DNA of 64,000 bases from assembly GCA_964446175.1 (NCBI GenBank), contig CAYUNM010000020.1:1-64000 (forward strand), in the 5' to 3' direction. The number at the start of each line of letters is the position of its first letter. Positions within the stretch are counted from its first letter, which is position 1. Shown piece by piece: positions 1 through 7,871 of the stretch. The DNA is from JABFXX01 sp964446175 (GTDB lineage: Bacteria; Myxococcota_A; Polyangia; Haliangiales; Haliangiaceae). The notes beneath the pieces are model-generated. The model was not told where the DNA came from. It was given only the letters and a program-made list of their open reading frames with translations, and did not search any database. A program made the position numbers and the translations under genes.

Positions 1-1
1 C

Positions 2-979
2 AAGGAAATCATCGCGCTGACCGCGTACCTGCAGCGGCTCGGCGTCGATATCAAGGCGAGCCACCTGCAGAAGGTCGCCGCGAATGCGCCGGAGCCGGCG
101 CCCGAGGCCCCGGACGTGCCGTCGGCATGCGGCCCCGATCATCCAACCGGCGCCATCAACATGATGCGCGCGTACCTCGACGGCGCGACGATTCCCTCGG
201 AGCCGACCGCACCCCGCCCGACCGAAGACGACGCGCTCCGCGCACGCGGCGCCGCGCTGTACGCGACCCACTGCGCGAGCTGTCACGGCGAGAAGGGCGA
301 CGGCAAAGGCCCGCTGGGCGCCAAGCTCGAGGAGAGGCCGGCGGCGGTGGCGGTGAAGCCGTACGAGCTTCGCAGCACCGAGCACGAGGCGCTGCCGACG
401 GATCTCGATCTGTTCCGCACGATCACGCACGGCCTTCACGGCAGCGGCATGCCGCCGTGGTTCGCGCTGCCCGAGGCCGATCGCTGGGCGCTCGTCGCGT
501 ACATCAAGACGATCGACAAGACGTTCGCCGACGACACGGCGCCCGATCCGATCGCGATCGGCCCCGTCCCCGCCGCGACGCCCGAGCGCCTCGCGCACGG
601 CAAGGCGGTCTACGCGAGCGCCGGCTGCGCGAGTTGTCATGGCGACACCGGTCACGGCGACGGCATCGCGGGCGCGCAGCTCCGCTACGCCGATGGCTCG
701 CTCGCCCGCCCGCGCGACTTCACGTCGTCGCGCTTCCATCGCGGCAACCGGGTCGTCGACATCTACACGACGATCGTCACCGGACTCGACGGCACGCCGA
801 TGGCGTCGTTCGCGAAGGTCCTGCCGAAGGACGACCTGTGGGACGTCGCGCTCTACGTCAATAGCCTCGGCCCGACGTACACGGAGCTGCCGAGCGGACT
901 GCGCTGTCCGCCGGCGACGCCACCGACAAGAGACGAGCTGATCGGCGTCAAGAGCGCCATCGACACGCTTCACCTCTAG
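2..979 (+). CDS. Multihaem cytochrome c, 5' end outside window
   Basis: The frame is open to the left edge, so the N-terminus is missing; 325 residues are visible. It begins with KEIIALTAYLQRLG, which resembles the C-terminal end of a cbb3 oxidase CcoO/FixO-type domain (inference). Two class I cytochrome c modules follow, each with a haem motif: CASCH near residues 91-95 and again near 209-213. Possible axial methionines lie in GMPPW and GTPMASF. It would carry electrons in the periplasm. An alternative GTG start at 116 exists, but the upstream translation reads as protein. The cytochrome-porin gene starts 3 bp downstream, so the two are probably one operon. Confidence 0.82.
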   Translation, partial: KEIIALTAYLQRLGVDIKASHLQKVAANAPEPAPEAPDVPSACGPDHPTGAINMMRAYLDGATIPSEPTAPRPTEDDALRARGAALYATHCASCHGEKGDGKGPLGAKLEERPAAVAVKPYELRSTEHEALPTDLDLFRTITHGLHGSGMPPWFALPEADRWALVAYIKTIDKTFADDTAPDPIAIGPVPAATPERLAHGKAVYASAGCASCHGDTGHGDGIAGAQLRYADGSLARPRDFTSSRFHRGNRVVDIYTTIVTGLDGTPMASFAKVLPKDDLWDVALYVNSLGPTYTELPSGLRCPPATPPTRDELIGVKSAIDTLHL

Positions 980-982
980 GAG

Positions 983-2356
983 ATGCTCATGCGCTTATCG
1001 AAGGTCATTGGATGGGTGGTCATGCTCGGCCTGGTCGCGACCGCGGGAACCGCCGGCGCCGTGCCCGCGTTCGCGCGCAAGTACAAGACCGGCTGCGTCA
1101 CGTGCCACACGATCTTTCCCAAGCTGAACCCGTTCGGCGAGCAGTTCCGCCGCAACGGCTACCGCTTCCCCGGCGTCGACAGCGACAACATCAAGGCCGA
1201 GCCCATCCCGCTCGGCACCGACGAGTCGAAGAAGGCGTTCCCCGATCAGCAGTGGCCCGGCTTCCTCTCGCCGTTCCCGCCGATCGCGCTCGGCTTCAAC
1301 GGCCAGGCGATCATCCACCCCGACAAGAGCTCCAGCGGCGGCGCCGCCGACAACCACGCGGTCTTCAACGCCGACACGCTCGTCGAGGAAGCCCACCTCT
1401 GGATGGCCGGCAACATCGACGACTCGATCACCTTCTTCGGCGAGCTCACCGCCTCCGCCGACGGCATCGAGGTCGAGAATGCCGCCGTCTACTTCAACGA
1501 CCTCGCCGGCCCGCCGCACGCGCTCAACGTCGCCGTCGGCAAGCGCATCGGCTCGTACACGAGCTTCCAGCCGCACGCGAGCTACTTCGCCGACCTGATG
1601 CTCCCCGCCGTCCCGGTCACCGCGATGTACGGCGCGACGAGCGACTCGTTCGCCTTCAACGACAACCACAACGGCATCGAGGCGAACGGCATCCTCGGCG
1701 GCGCGTTCAACTACTCGCTCGGCCTCGCCGCCGGCACGAACGTCGACACGCGAAACAGCGCGAACGTCTACGCACACGTCGGCTACAAGCTCGGCGGCTC
1801 GACGCTCGACGGCGAGAACACGAACGGCGTCGCCCAGGACCTCGAGCACGAACAGTCCGTCACCATCGACGCGTTCGCCTACCGCGCGATCTCCCGCTTC
1901 ATGGACGGCTCGATGACGCCCCTGCTCACCAAGGACGTCTCGCTCACGTTCGGCGCCGCGATCCGCGCCCAGATGGCCGAGCTCGAGCTCGACACGGGCG
2001 TCTTCTACCAGTCCGACGATCACGTCTCCACCGGCGCCGGCACCACGAACACGATCTCGCAGTGGAACGAGCTCTCGTACCTGCTCTACCCCTGGCTCGT
2101 GCTCGGCGCGCGCGTCGAGTACCTCCGCCTCGATCAGAACGGCCTCGCCGCCGTCTCCGATCTCAAGCTGATGCCGGGCGCTGCCGCCCTCATCCGCCCG
2201 AACCTCAAGCTCATCCTCACCGTCCCCGTCGAGCAGGCAACCGGCAGCCCGGGCGCCTGGGACCCGGCCGGCCTCTACGCCGCGCCCGCCGACACCACCT
2301 CCAACGTCAGCCTGGAGATCGAAGCGATCAATCTCCAGCTCTGGACCGCGTTCTGA
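983..2356 (+). CDS. Outer-membrane cytochrome-porin fusion (Cyc2-like architecture)
   Basis: A 457-residue protein with a signal peptide (about residues 1-26), then a single haem motif CVTCH at about 38-42 within AVPAFARKYKTGCVTCH, then about 400 residues of alternating polar/aromatic sequence typical of a beta-barrel porin. One N-terminal haem fused to a porin is the architecture known from Cyc2 iron oxidases and related outer-membrane cytochromes. The haem surroundings (LNPFGEQFRRNGYRFP) are similar but not identical to those I know from Cyc2. Iron oxidation is therefore not claimed; movement of electrons across the outer membrane is the likely role. It lies between a periplasmic cytochrome c and a cupredoxin, which fits such a chain. 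Confidence 0.75.
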   Translation: MLMRLSKVIGWVVMLGLVATAGTAGAVPAFARKYKTGCVTCHTIFPKLNPFGEQFRRNGYRFPGVDSDNIKAEPIPLGTDESKKAFPDQQWPGFLSPFPPIALGFNGQAIIHPDKSSSGGAADNHAVFNADTLVEEAHLWMAGNIDDSITFFGELTASADGIEVENAAVYFNDLAGPPHALNVAVGKRIGSYTSFQPHASYFADLMLPAVPVTAMYGATSDSFAFNDNHNGIEANGILGGAFNYSLGLAAGTNVDTRNSANVYAHVGYKLGGSTLDGENTNGVAQDLEHEQSVTIDAFAYRAISRFMDGSMTPLLTKDVSLTFGAAIRAQMAELELDTGVFYQSDDHVSTGAGTTNTISQWNELSYLLYPWLVLGARVEYLRLDQNGLAAVSDLKLMPGAAALIRPNLKLILTVPVEQATGSPGAWDPAGLYAAPADTTSNVSLEIEAINLQLWTAF

Positions 2357-2370
2357 ACCCAAGGAGTCCC

Positions 2371-2949
2371 ATGTTGAAGTCCACCCTGCTCGCCCTCTCT
2401 CTCCTCGCCGGCCTCGCGGCGACCGCCGCCGCCGACACCGCCATCACGGGTTCGGTCGACGCGAAGCCCGCCAAGTTCCTCAAGGACACGATCGTCTACA
2501 TCAAGGCCGTCCCCGGCACGAAGACCACCGCCGAAACCCACACGATCGACCAGAAGAACATGGAGTTCGTCCCGCACATCGTGCTCGGCGCGGTCGGCGA
2601 CACCGTCAAGTTCACGAACAGCGACAAGGTCGATCACAACGTCATGTCGCCCGACGCCAAGTACGACCTCGGCACCAAGCCGGCCGGCTCGGTCAGCGAC
2701 CACGTCTTCAAGGAAGCCGGCGTGTTCAGCCAGGTCTGCAAGATCCACCCCGAGATGCTCGCCTACGTCTTCGTCGGCCAGAACCGCTTCGCCTCGACGG
2801 TCGACGACAAGGGCAACTTCAAGATCGCCAACGTCCCCGCGGGCACGTACGAGCTCGACGTCTGGAACCCCAAGCTCAAGGCCCCCGCACAGACGATCAA
2901 GGTGACGGCGGACGGCGCGTCCAACATCAAGTTCTCGTTGACCCGCTAG
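2371..2949 (+). CDS. Secreted cupredoxin (plastocyanin-like) with carboxypeptidase-regulatory-like tail
   Basis: A 192-residue protein with signal peptide MLKSTLLALSLLAGLAATAA. Residues about 65-135 form a type I copper domain with ligands His89 (VDHNVMS), Cys123, His126 and Met129 (VCKIHPEM). The final ~55 residues (FKIANVPAGTYELDVW) look like a carboxypeptidase-regulatory or CNA-B type beta-sandwich. The start is set by a strong AAGGAG 6 bp upstream. It follows the cytochrome-porin by 14 bp, so it is probably the mobile periplasmic electron carrier of this operon. Confidence 0.85.
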   Translation: MLKSTLLALSLLAGLAATAAADTAITGSVDAKPAKFLKDTIVYIKAVPGTKTTAETHTIDQKNMEFVPHIVLGAVGDTVKFTNSDKVDHNVMSPDAKYDLGTKPAGSVSDHVFKEAGVFSQVCKIHPEMLAYVFVGQNRFASTVDDKGNFKIANVPAGTYELDVWNPKLKAPAQTIKVTADGASNIKFSLTR

Positions 2950-2992
2950 CCTGTTCCGGAGCTAGCGCGACTGTGCTAGAAACTGGGCCTCC

Positions 2993-3064
2993 GGTGCCAT
3001 AGCCAAGTGGTAAGGCAGTGGTCTGCAAAACCACCATTCCCCAGTTCAAATCTGGGTGGCACCT
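2993..3064 (+). tRNA. tRNA-Cys (GCA)
   Basis: A 72-nt cloverleaf. Acceptor stem GGTGCCA (2993-2999) pairs with TGGCACC (3057-3063), with U at discriminator position 73, as usual for tRNA-Cys. The anticodon stem GTGGT/ACCAC encloses loop CTGCAAA, giving anticodon GCA. The T arm is CCCAG-TTCAAAT-CTGGG. The 3' CCA is not encoded (TCGA follows), so it must be added enzymatically. Confidence 0.96.
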
Positions 3065-3071
3065 CGAAGAA

Positions 3072-3095
3072 AGCCCGGCTAGCAGCCGGGTTTTC
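3072..3095. terminator. Hairpin terminator between tRNA-Cys and the convergent lipoprotein
   Basis: Perfect 7-bp stem CCCGGCT (3074-3080) and AGCCGGG (3084-3090) with a 3-nt loop, followed on the plus strand by TTTT. On the minus strand the hairpin is followed by a pyrimidine-rich CTTTCTT, so it may act in both directions between the convergent genes. Confidence 0.8.
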
Positions 3096-3106
3096 CGTTT
3101 TCGCGG

Positions 3107-4243
3107 TCACGAGGCGTAGCAGCCGTCGGCGCGCGCGAGCCCGTCGTAGTACTGCGCCCACGCGGAGTACCAGGGCGCGAGGGACCAGCACGCGCTCGTG
3201 CCGCACAGCAGGGCCTGGCCGCGGTAGTACGCGGCGAGCGACGCCAGCGTCGTGCACGTCGCGTCGGGGGCACGCGCGGCGAGGGCGGTTGTCCACCACT
3301 GGCGATAGAGCGTGAACAGCGGGCCGGTGGGAATCACGCCGTCGATGCGCTGGAGCTGGATCGCGGCGGCGGTGTTGTCGGGCGCGCGCCAGATCGCGTA
3401 GACCGCGTAGTCGCGCGCGGCGGGTGCGTTGCCGGCCGGGACGAGCGAGAGCTGGCCGGTGCCGGTTGCGGGGTTCGCGAGATCGAGCGCGTAGTCGCCC
3501 GACTCGCCGAGGCACCACGGGAGGCAGTACGGGTACGCGGCTTCGTAGGTGCCGGTCGCGTGATCGTGGGACCACGCGGCGTCGTCGAGCGTGAGCGCGT
3601 CGATGTCGCCGTAGATCGGCAGCGCGCGGACGAACACGCCGCCGAGCGACGGGTCCGTGGTGCTCGGCGCGCTCGGCGCCGTGAGCTCGATCGGCGCGGG
3701 CGCGGGTGCAGTCTGCGTCGGCGCGGCGGTGGTGGACGGCAGGCGCCACCACATCTGCGTCGGGCCGGTGGCGTTCGCGAGCACCGGGCGGAGCTGGATC
3801 GCGACCAGCGCACCGTGCGAGTCGCGCCAGAGCTGATCGAGGATGTAGGTCGCGCGGATGGTGCCGGTCTGATCGAGGAGCGAGAGCGCCGCGAAGCCGA
3901 TCGCGGGGTTCGTCGCGATGATGTCGTACTGGCCGAGCTCGGGGATGCAGGTCGGCAGCCCGCACGAGCGATAGAGCTGGTAGCTGCCTTGGCCCCAGCT
4001 AGGGGTGGCGAGCGTGATCAGGCTGACGTCGCCCGGGAGGGCGAGCGGCTGGACGTAGCTGCCCGGCACGTCGGCGACCGAGTCGACCGGCTCGGGGTGC
4101 AGGCGCTCGCTGGCCGGCAGCGCCTGGGGATCGGGCGTCGCTGCGGGCGGCGCGGGCGGGTCGCCGGCGCCGGTGGGCTCCGGCGCGTTCGTGCTGCACG
4201 CGCACACGGCAGTAAGTAACGCGATTACGAACGACTGCGACAT
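3107..4243 (-). CDS. Secreted protein or lipoprotein of unknown function
   Basis: A 378-residue protein with a short hydrophobic leader (MSQSFVIALLTAVCACS) whose cysteines could serve as lipobox. A Pro/Ala-rich linker follows, then two similar halves of about 150 residues: both contain a SYQLYR or TYEAAYPY segment, a cysteine-containing stretch (CGLPTCIPELGQYD; CLPWCLGESGDYALD) and an IQL segment. This suggests an internal duplication of a beta-rich domain. I do not recognise the family. It ends toward the terminator shared with tRNA-Cys. Confidence 0.7.
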   Translation of the reverse strand: MSQSFVIALLTAVCACSTNAPEPTGAGDPPAPPAATPDPQALPASERLHPEPVDSVADVPGSYVQPLALPGDVSLITLATPSWGQGSYQLYRSCGLPTCIPELGQYDIIATNPAIGFAALSLLDQTGTIRATYILDQLWRDSHGALVAIQLRPVLANATGPTQMWWRLPSTTAAPTQTAPAPAPIELTAPSAPSTTDPSLGGVFVRALPIYGDIDALTLDDAAWSHDHATGTYEAAYPYCLPWCLGESGDYALDLANPATGTGQLSLVPAGNAPAARDYAVYAIWRAPDNTAAAIQLQRIDGVIPTGPLFTLYRQWWTTALAARAPDATCTTLASLAAYYRGQALLCGTSACWSLAPWYSAWAQYYDGLARADGCYAS

Positions 4244-4395
4244 CAGCCTGGCTCCTTTTGCTGCGGCGCAGCATGGAGTCAGGCCTCGGGGGCGTCAACC
4301 CGTAAAGGTCGTTCAAGCAAAGAACGCCGTGCGTGCGGCAACTTGGCAGGGATCGCGACTGCACAGACGCCGCGAGCAGCGGTAGGGTCGCGCCC

Positions 4396-4491
4396 ATGGA
4401 GTCCGGCCGCACGGTCATCACCGCTGTCATCATTGTTGTGCTCGCGATCGTCGAGGCGTACCTGCTGCTCGCCGGCCAGACGCACGGTTAA
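4396..4491 (+). CDS. 31-residue single-TM micropeptide
   Basis: ATG-initiated frame of 31 codons, MESGRTVITAVIIVVLAIVE and a short tail ending QTHG. Nearly the whole length is one transmembrane helix with a charged N-terminus. There is a GGTAGGG purine stretch about 10 bp upstream, a modest ribosome binding site. Its TAA (4489-4491) overlaps the stop of the convergent zinc-ribbon gene. The protein is too short to be certain; hydrophobic composition and position are the only evidence. Confidence 0.4.
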   Translation: MESGRTVITAVIIVVLAIVEAYLLLAGQTHG

Positions 4492-4634
4492 GCGGGCTGC
4501 GTCATCAGTGTTCCGCAGCGTGGGCAGTGCCGCTTGTCGGCGCGCTCGCGCGTGACGAGGCGGCGATAGCCGCAGCGCGGGCAGAGTAGCGTGACGAGCC
4601 GGTTGAGCGTCGCCGCGAGGACGATGAGGCTCAT
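4488..4634 (-). CDS. 48-residue zinc-ribbon protein
   Basis: A 48-residue protein with an N-terminal hydrophobic stretch (MSLIVLAATLNRLVTLL) followed by two CxxC knuckles, CPRCGYRR and CPRCGTLM, spaced as in a rubredoxin-like zinc ribbon. Its ATG lies 1 nt after the stop of the upstream 35-residue TM gene, so the two are probably co-translated. Its stop shares 3 nt with the stop of the convergent micropeptide at 4396-4491. Function unknown. Confidence 0.6.
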   Translation of the reverse strand: MSLIVLAATLNRLVTLLCPRCGYRRLVTRERADKRHCPRCGTLMTQPA

Positions 4635-4635
4635 G

Positions 4636-4743
4636 TCAGCACCCGACCTGGATGAACATGACGAGGGCGAGCAGGCTGAAGAGCGTGATCGTGAGGATGG
4701 TGACGCCATGGCGCTGCCCCCACGACGGATTCGTGTCGTGCAT
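4636..4743 (-). CDS. 35-residue single-TM micropeptide
   Basis: ATG preceded by AGGAG at good spacing (CAGGAGATCCGATATG on the minus strand). The 35 residues have a polar head (MHDTNPSWGQRHG) and a single transmembrane helix (VTILTITLFSLLALVMFIQV), ending in GC. The stop TGA is 1 nt before the ATG of the zinc-ribbon gene, suggesting a two- or three-gene operon of tiny proteins. No family recognised. Confidence 0.55.
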   Translation of the reverse strand: MHDTNPSWGQRHGVTILTITLFSLLALVMFIQVGC

Positions 4744-4791
4744 ATCGGATCTCCTGTGATGCGTTGCGGTTGATCGATCGAGGACGAGCGA

Positions 4792-5100
4792 TCAGGCGCA
4801 GGGCGGACCACGAGAGACGGGCGTAGGCGCGGCGAGCGAGACGAGGCCGGCGCGAGCCGGCGGCGTGAAGGGTGCGGCGACGGCGACGGGCGCGGTCGCG
4901 CGCGGAGCACCGACCAGGATGAACGGATCGAGGCCCGCGCGGCTGTGCGGCGGGGTCTTGCGGGCTTGCGCGAGCGGCGTGCCCACCGGCGCGTGCCCGA
5001 CGTACGCGGCCTGCCGGTCGCGTAGCTGCATGGCGTCGCGAGGCGTGCCGCCCGCGGCCCACAGGCACGCGGCGGTGACGAGCGCGACAAACCACCTCAT
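4792..5100 (-). CDS. Small secreted Pro/Ala-rich protein
   Basis: A 102-residue protein with a signal peptide (MRWFVALVTAACLWAAGG) and a low-complexity Pro/Ala/Arg-rich mature part containing HAPVGTPLAQARKTPPHSR and LDPFILVGAPR. No recognisable domain. It is first in a minus-strand row with the TM micropeptide (48 bp downstream) and the zinc ribbon, and divergent from topB with 67 bp between starts. Confidence 0.5.
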   Translation of the reverse strand: MRWFVALVTAACLWAAGGTPRDAMQLRDRQAAYVGHAPVGTPLAQARKTPPHSRAGLDPFILVGAPRATAPVAVAAPFTPPARAGLVSLAAPTPVSRGPPCA

Positions 5101-5167
5101 GCTGTTGTCGTAGCACGCGATCGTCCACGTGACACGCAGGATCAGACCGGCGCCGTAGGCTCGCGGT

Positions 5168-7594
5168 GTGGAGCTGGTGATCGCCGAGAAGCCGTCGGTG
5201 GCGCGCGATCTCGCGCGCGTGCTCGGCGTGCGCTCCGGAGGGGGTGGCGAGCACTTCGAGAACGACCGCTATGCGATCACGTGGTGCATCGGGCACCTGG
5301 TCGAGCTCGACGAGCCGGCGTCGTATGACGCGCGCTGGAAGCCGTGGCGCCTCGACGTGCTGCCGATGCTGCCGACCGAGTTCCGGCTGCGCGCCGCCGA
5401 GCACGCGAAGAAGCAGCTCGCCGCGATCAGCAAGCTGCTGCGCGACCGTCGCTTCAGCGCCGTCGTCAACGCGTGCGACGCCGGCCGCGAGGGCGAGCTG
5501 ATCTTCCGCTACGTCTACCAGCACGCGCGCGCGAAGCTGCCGGTGCGGCGGCTGTGGGTCTCGTCGCTGACGGATGAAGCGATCCGCCGCGGGTTCGCCG
5601 CGCTGCGGCCCGGGCGCGAGCTCGATGCACTCGCGGATGCCGCGCGGTCGCGCTCCGAGGCCGACTGGCTCGTCGGCATGAATGCCACGCGCGCGATCAC
5701 CGTGCGCGGTCGCGCCGCCGGCGGCGATCAGCTGCTCTCGATCGGCCGCGTCCAGACGCCGACGCTCGCCCTGCTCGTCGCGCGCGAGCACGAGATCCGC
5801 GCGTTCGTCGCGAAGCCGTACTGGGAGGTGCGAGGCACGTTCCAGACCGTCGACGGCACGACGTTCGCCGCGCAGTGGCGGCACGACAAGCAGCCGCGCC
5901 TCGCGGCGGCCGAGCTCGCGGGCGCGGTCGTCGAGCGCGACGTGCCGGGGCCGGCGCGCGTCGTGGCGGTGAAGTCGAAGACCGTCCGCGAGCCACCGCC
6001 GCAGCTATTCGATCTGACGTCGCTGCAGCGCACGGCGAACCGGCGCTTCGGGTGGTCCGCGTCGCGCACGCTCGAGCTGGCCCAGGCGCTGTACGAGCGG
6101 CACAAGGCGATCACGTACCCGCGCACCGACTCGCGCCATCTGTCGACGGACGTCGCGCGCGAGCTCACGCCGGTCTTCGACGGTCTCGCCGCGCGCCCCG
6201 ACTACGCCGCGTTCGCGCGGCACCTGCTCGCGAACCCGCCGCGCCCGAACGCGCGCATCGTCGACGACTCCAAGGTCCGCGATCACCACGCGATCATCCC
6301 GACCTCCGCCGGCGCGCGCGCGATGGATCGCGATGAAGCGCGCCTCTACGATCTGATCGTGCGCCGCTTCCTCGGCGCGTTCTTTCCGGACGCCGAGCTC
6401 GCCGTCACGGATGCGTGGATCCGCGTGGGCGCGGGCGAGGGCCCGGCGCCCGAGGTCACCGCGCCCGACCGCGAGCGCCTCGTCGACAAGCTACCGCCGG
6501 CGCCGGATCATTATCTCGCGCGCGGACGAGTGCGCCTCGTGGCCGGCTGGCAGGAGGTCGCCGGCATCGATCCGGCGCGTGAGCGTCCGCGCGGCCCGAA
6601 CGAGCGCGGCGAGGACGACGACGCACCGCCGACCGGCGCACTTCCACCGCTCGTCGTCGGCCAGCCGCTCGCCGGGCGGTACGAGCCGCTCGCGAAGCAG
6701 ACCACGCCCCCGCCGCGCTACACCGAGGCGGCGCTGCTCGCGGCGATGGAGACCGCCGGCCGCCACCTCGACGACGAAGCGCTGCGCGCCGCGATGAAGG
6801 ACACGGGCCTCGGCACGCCGGCCACGCGCGCCGCGATCATCGAGACGCTGCTGCGCCGCCGCTACATCCTGCGCGACCGCCAGGCGCTCGTCCCGACGGA
6901 GACGGGCGTGCAGCTCGTCGGGTTCCTCGGCGCGATCGCGGGCGGTAGCCTGGCCTCGCCGGAGCTGACCGGCTCGTGGGAGGCGCGCCTGGCGCGGATC
7001 GCGCGCGGCGAGGATTCGCGCGCGGCGTTCATGGCCGACATCGCGCGCTACGTCGCGGGTGTGATCGATGCGGTTCGCGGCGCCGCGCCGCCGTCGCTGC
7101 CCGCGCCGGCCGGTGGCTCGCCCGGACCCGTCGCTGGCTCGCCGGCACCCGGCGGTGGCTCGCCCGCGCCGGCCCACTCGTTGAAGCGGCGCCGCGAGTC
7201 ACGGGCCGCGCGCCGGTCCCCTCGCCCGCGTGCATCGCAAGCACCGCCCGCCGCTGCCGCCACGCGTTCGCAGCCGGCCGCGAAGCCACGCGCCGCGAAG
7301 CCGCAGGCAACGGCGGCCGCGGACATCGGCACCCTCACCTGCCCTCGCTGCCGTCAGGGCGCGCTCATCACCGGCTCGCGCGGCTGGGGCTGCGCGCGCT
7401 GGCGCGAGGGCTGCCGGTTCGTCGTGTGGTTCGAGACCGCCGGCAAGCGGTTGACCGCCGCGCAGCTGCGCGCGCTCGTCACGACCGGCAAGACGCGCAA
7501 GGCGACGTTCGTCGACGCGAGCGGCCGCGAGGTGACGGCGCGCCTCGTGCTCGATCCGGCGCGCGATGGCGGCGTCCGCGTCGACCCGGTGTAG
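5168..7594 (+). CDS. topB: Type IA DNA topoisomerase III-like (TopB)
   Basis: An 808-residue enzyme that would relax and decatenate DNA by single-strand passage. The N-terminal Toprim domain shows EKPSVARDLA and the acidic cluster NACDAGREGELIFRY. The catalytic tyrosine is Tyr317 in ITYPRTDSRHLS. About residues 640-720 are a basic Ala/Pro/Arg-rich linker with GGSPAP-type repeats. The C-terminus carries one zinc-finger-like module (CPRCRQG...WGCARWREGCRF), as in TopB and plasmid TraE types. The GTG start is chosen because MELVIAEKPSVARDLA is the canonical N-terminus. Confidence 0.95.
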   Translation: MELVIAEKPSVARDLARVLGVRSGGGGEHFENDRYAITWCIGHLVELDEPASYDARWKPWRLDVLPMLPTEFRLRAAEHAKKQLAAISKLLRDRRFSAVVNACDAGREGELIFRYVYQHARAKLPVRRLWVSSLTDEAIRRGFAALRPGRELDALADAARSRSEADWLVGMNATRAITVRGRAAGGDQLLSIGRVQTPTLALLVAREHEIRAFVAKPYWEVRGTFQTVDGTTFAAQWRHDKQPRLAAAELAGAVVERDVPGPARVVAVKSKTVREPPPQLFDLTSLQRTANRRFGWSASRTLELAQALYERHKAITYPRTDSRHLSTDVARELTPVFDGLAARPDYAAFARHLLANPPRPNARIVDDSKVRDHHAIIPTSAGARAMDRDEARLYDLIVRRFLGAFFPDAELAVTDAWIRVGAGEGPAPEVTAPDRERLVDKLPPAPDHYLARGRVRLVAGWQEVAGIDPARERPRGPNERGEDDDAPPTGALPPLVVGQPLAGRYEPLAKQTTPPPRYTEAALLAAMETAGRHLDDEALRAAMKDTGLGTPATRAAIIETLLRRRYILRDRQALVPTETGVQLVGFLGAIAGGSLASPELTGSWEARLARIARGEDSRAAFMADIARYVAGVIDAVRGAAPPSLPAPAGGSPGPVAGSPAPGGGSPAPAHSLKRRRESRAARRSPRPRASQAPPAAAATRSQPAAKPRAAKPQATAAADIGTLTCPRCRQGALITGSRGWGCARWREGCRFVVWFETAGKRLTAAQLRALVTTGKTRKATFVDASGREVTARLVLDPARDGGVRVDPV

Positions 7595-7625
7595 GTCCGC
7601 GGACGCTCGCGATACGGCCGAGGCT

Positions 7626-7805
7626 CTAGGCGTTCGTGCGTTCGTTGTCGTTCGCGACGATGAGCTCCTTGAGCGCGATGAACAGCAGCGCCCGCGTCTC
7701 GTTGAGCGCCTTGAGCTTGCGCTTGTGGAGCTGGGTGAGCGCCTCGAGCTGGTCGAGGTTCGCCTCGAGGAGGCTGCGGATCTCGCGAGAAGTACGTTGA
7801 GTCAT
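7626..7805 (-). CDS. 59-residue coiled-coil protein
   Basis: Small basic/acidic helical protein (MTQRTSREIRSLLEANLDQL...) with leucine heptads through residues 11-50 and no cysteines or TM segment. It is divergent from the WYL regulator with only 66 bp between starts, so it could be a target of that regulator (inference). The frame lacks rare codons and starts at ATG. Family unknown. Confidence 0.5.
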   Translation of the reverse strand: MTQRTSREIRSLLEANLDQLEALTQLHKRKLKALNETRALLFIALKELIVANDNERTNA

Positions 7806-7871
7806 GCAAGCAGTGTAAGGTCCTGCTCGGACAACCCTTGTCACGTCGACGCAGGTGCGAGATGCTCGAAA

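Noticed and set aside
995..2362. Long minus-strand open frame opposite the cytochrome-porin
   Set aside because: Val/Asp/Glu/Arg-rich translation without domains; an antisense shadow of a well-supported gene in G+C-rich DNA.
1012..2370. Possible N-terminal extension of the cupredoxin across the cytochrome-porin gene
   Set aside because: The frame is open but Arg-rich nonsense; the real start at 2371 has AAGGAG and a signal peptide.
2950..2992. Possible promoter for tRNA-Cys
   Set aside because: A TAGAAA-like -10 can be placed, but no matching -35 at correct spacing.
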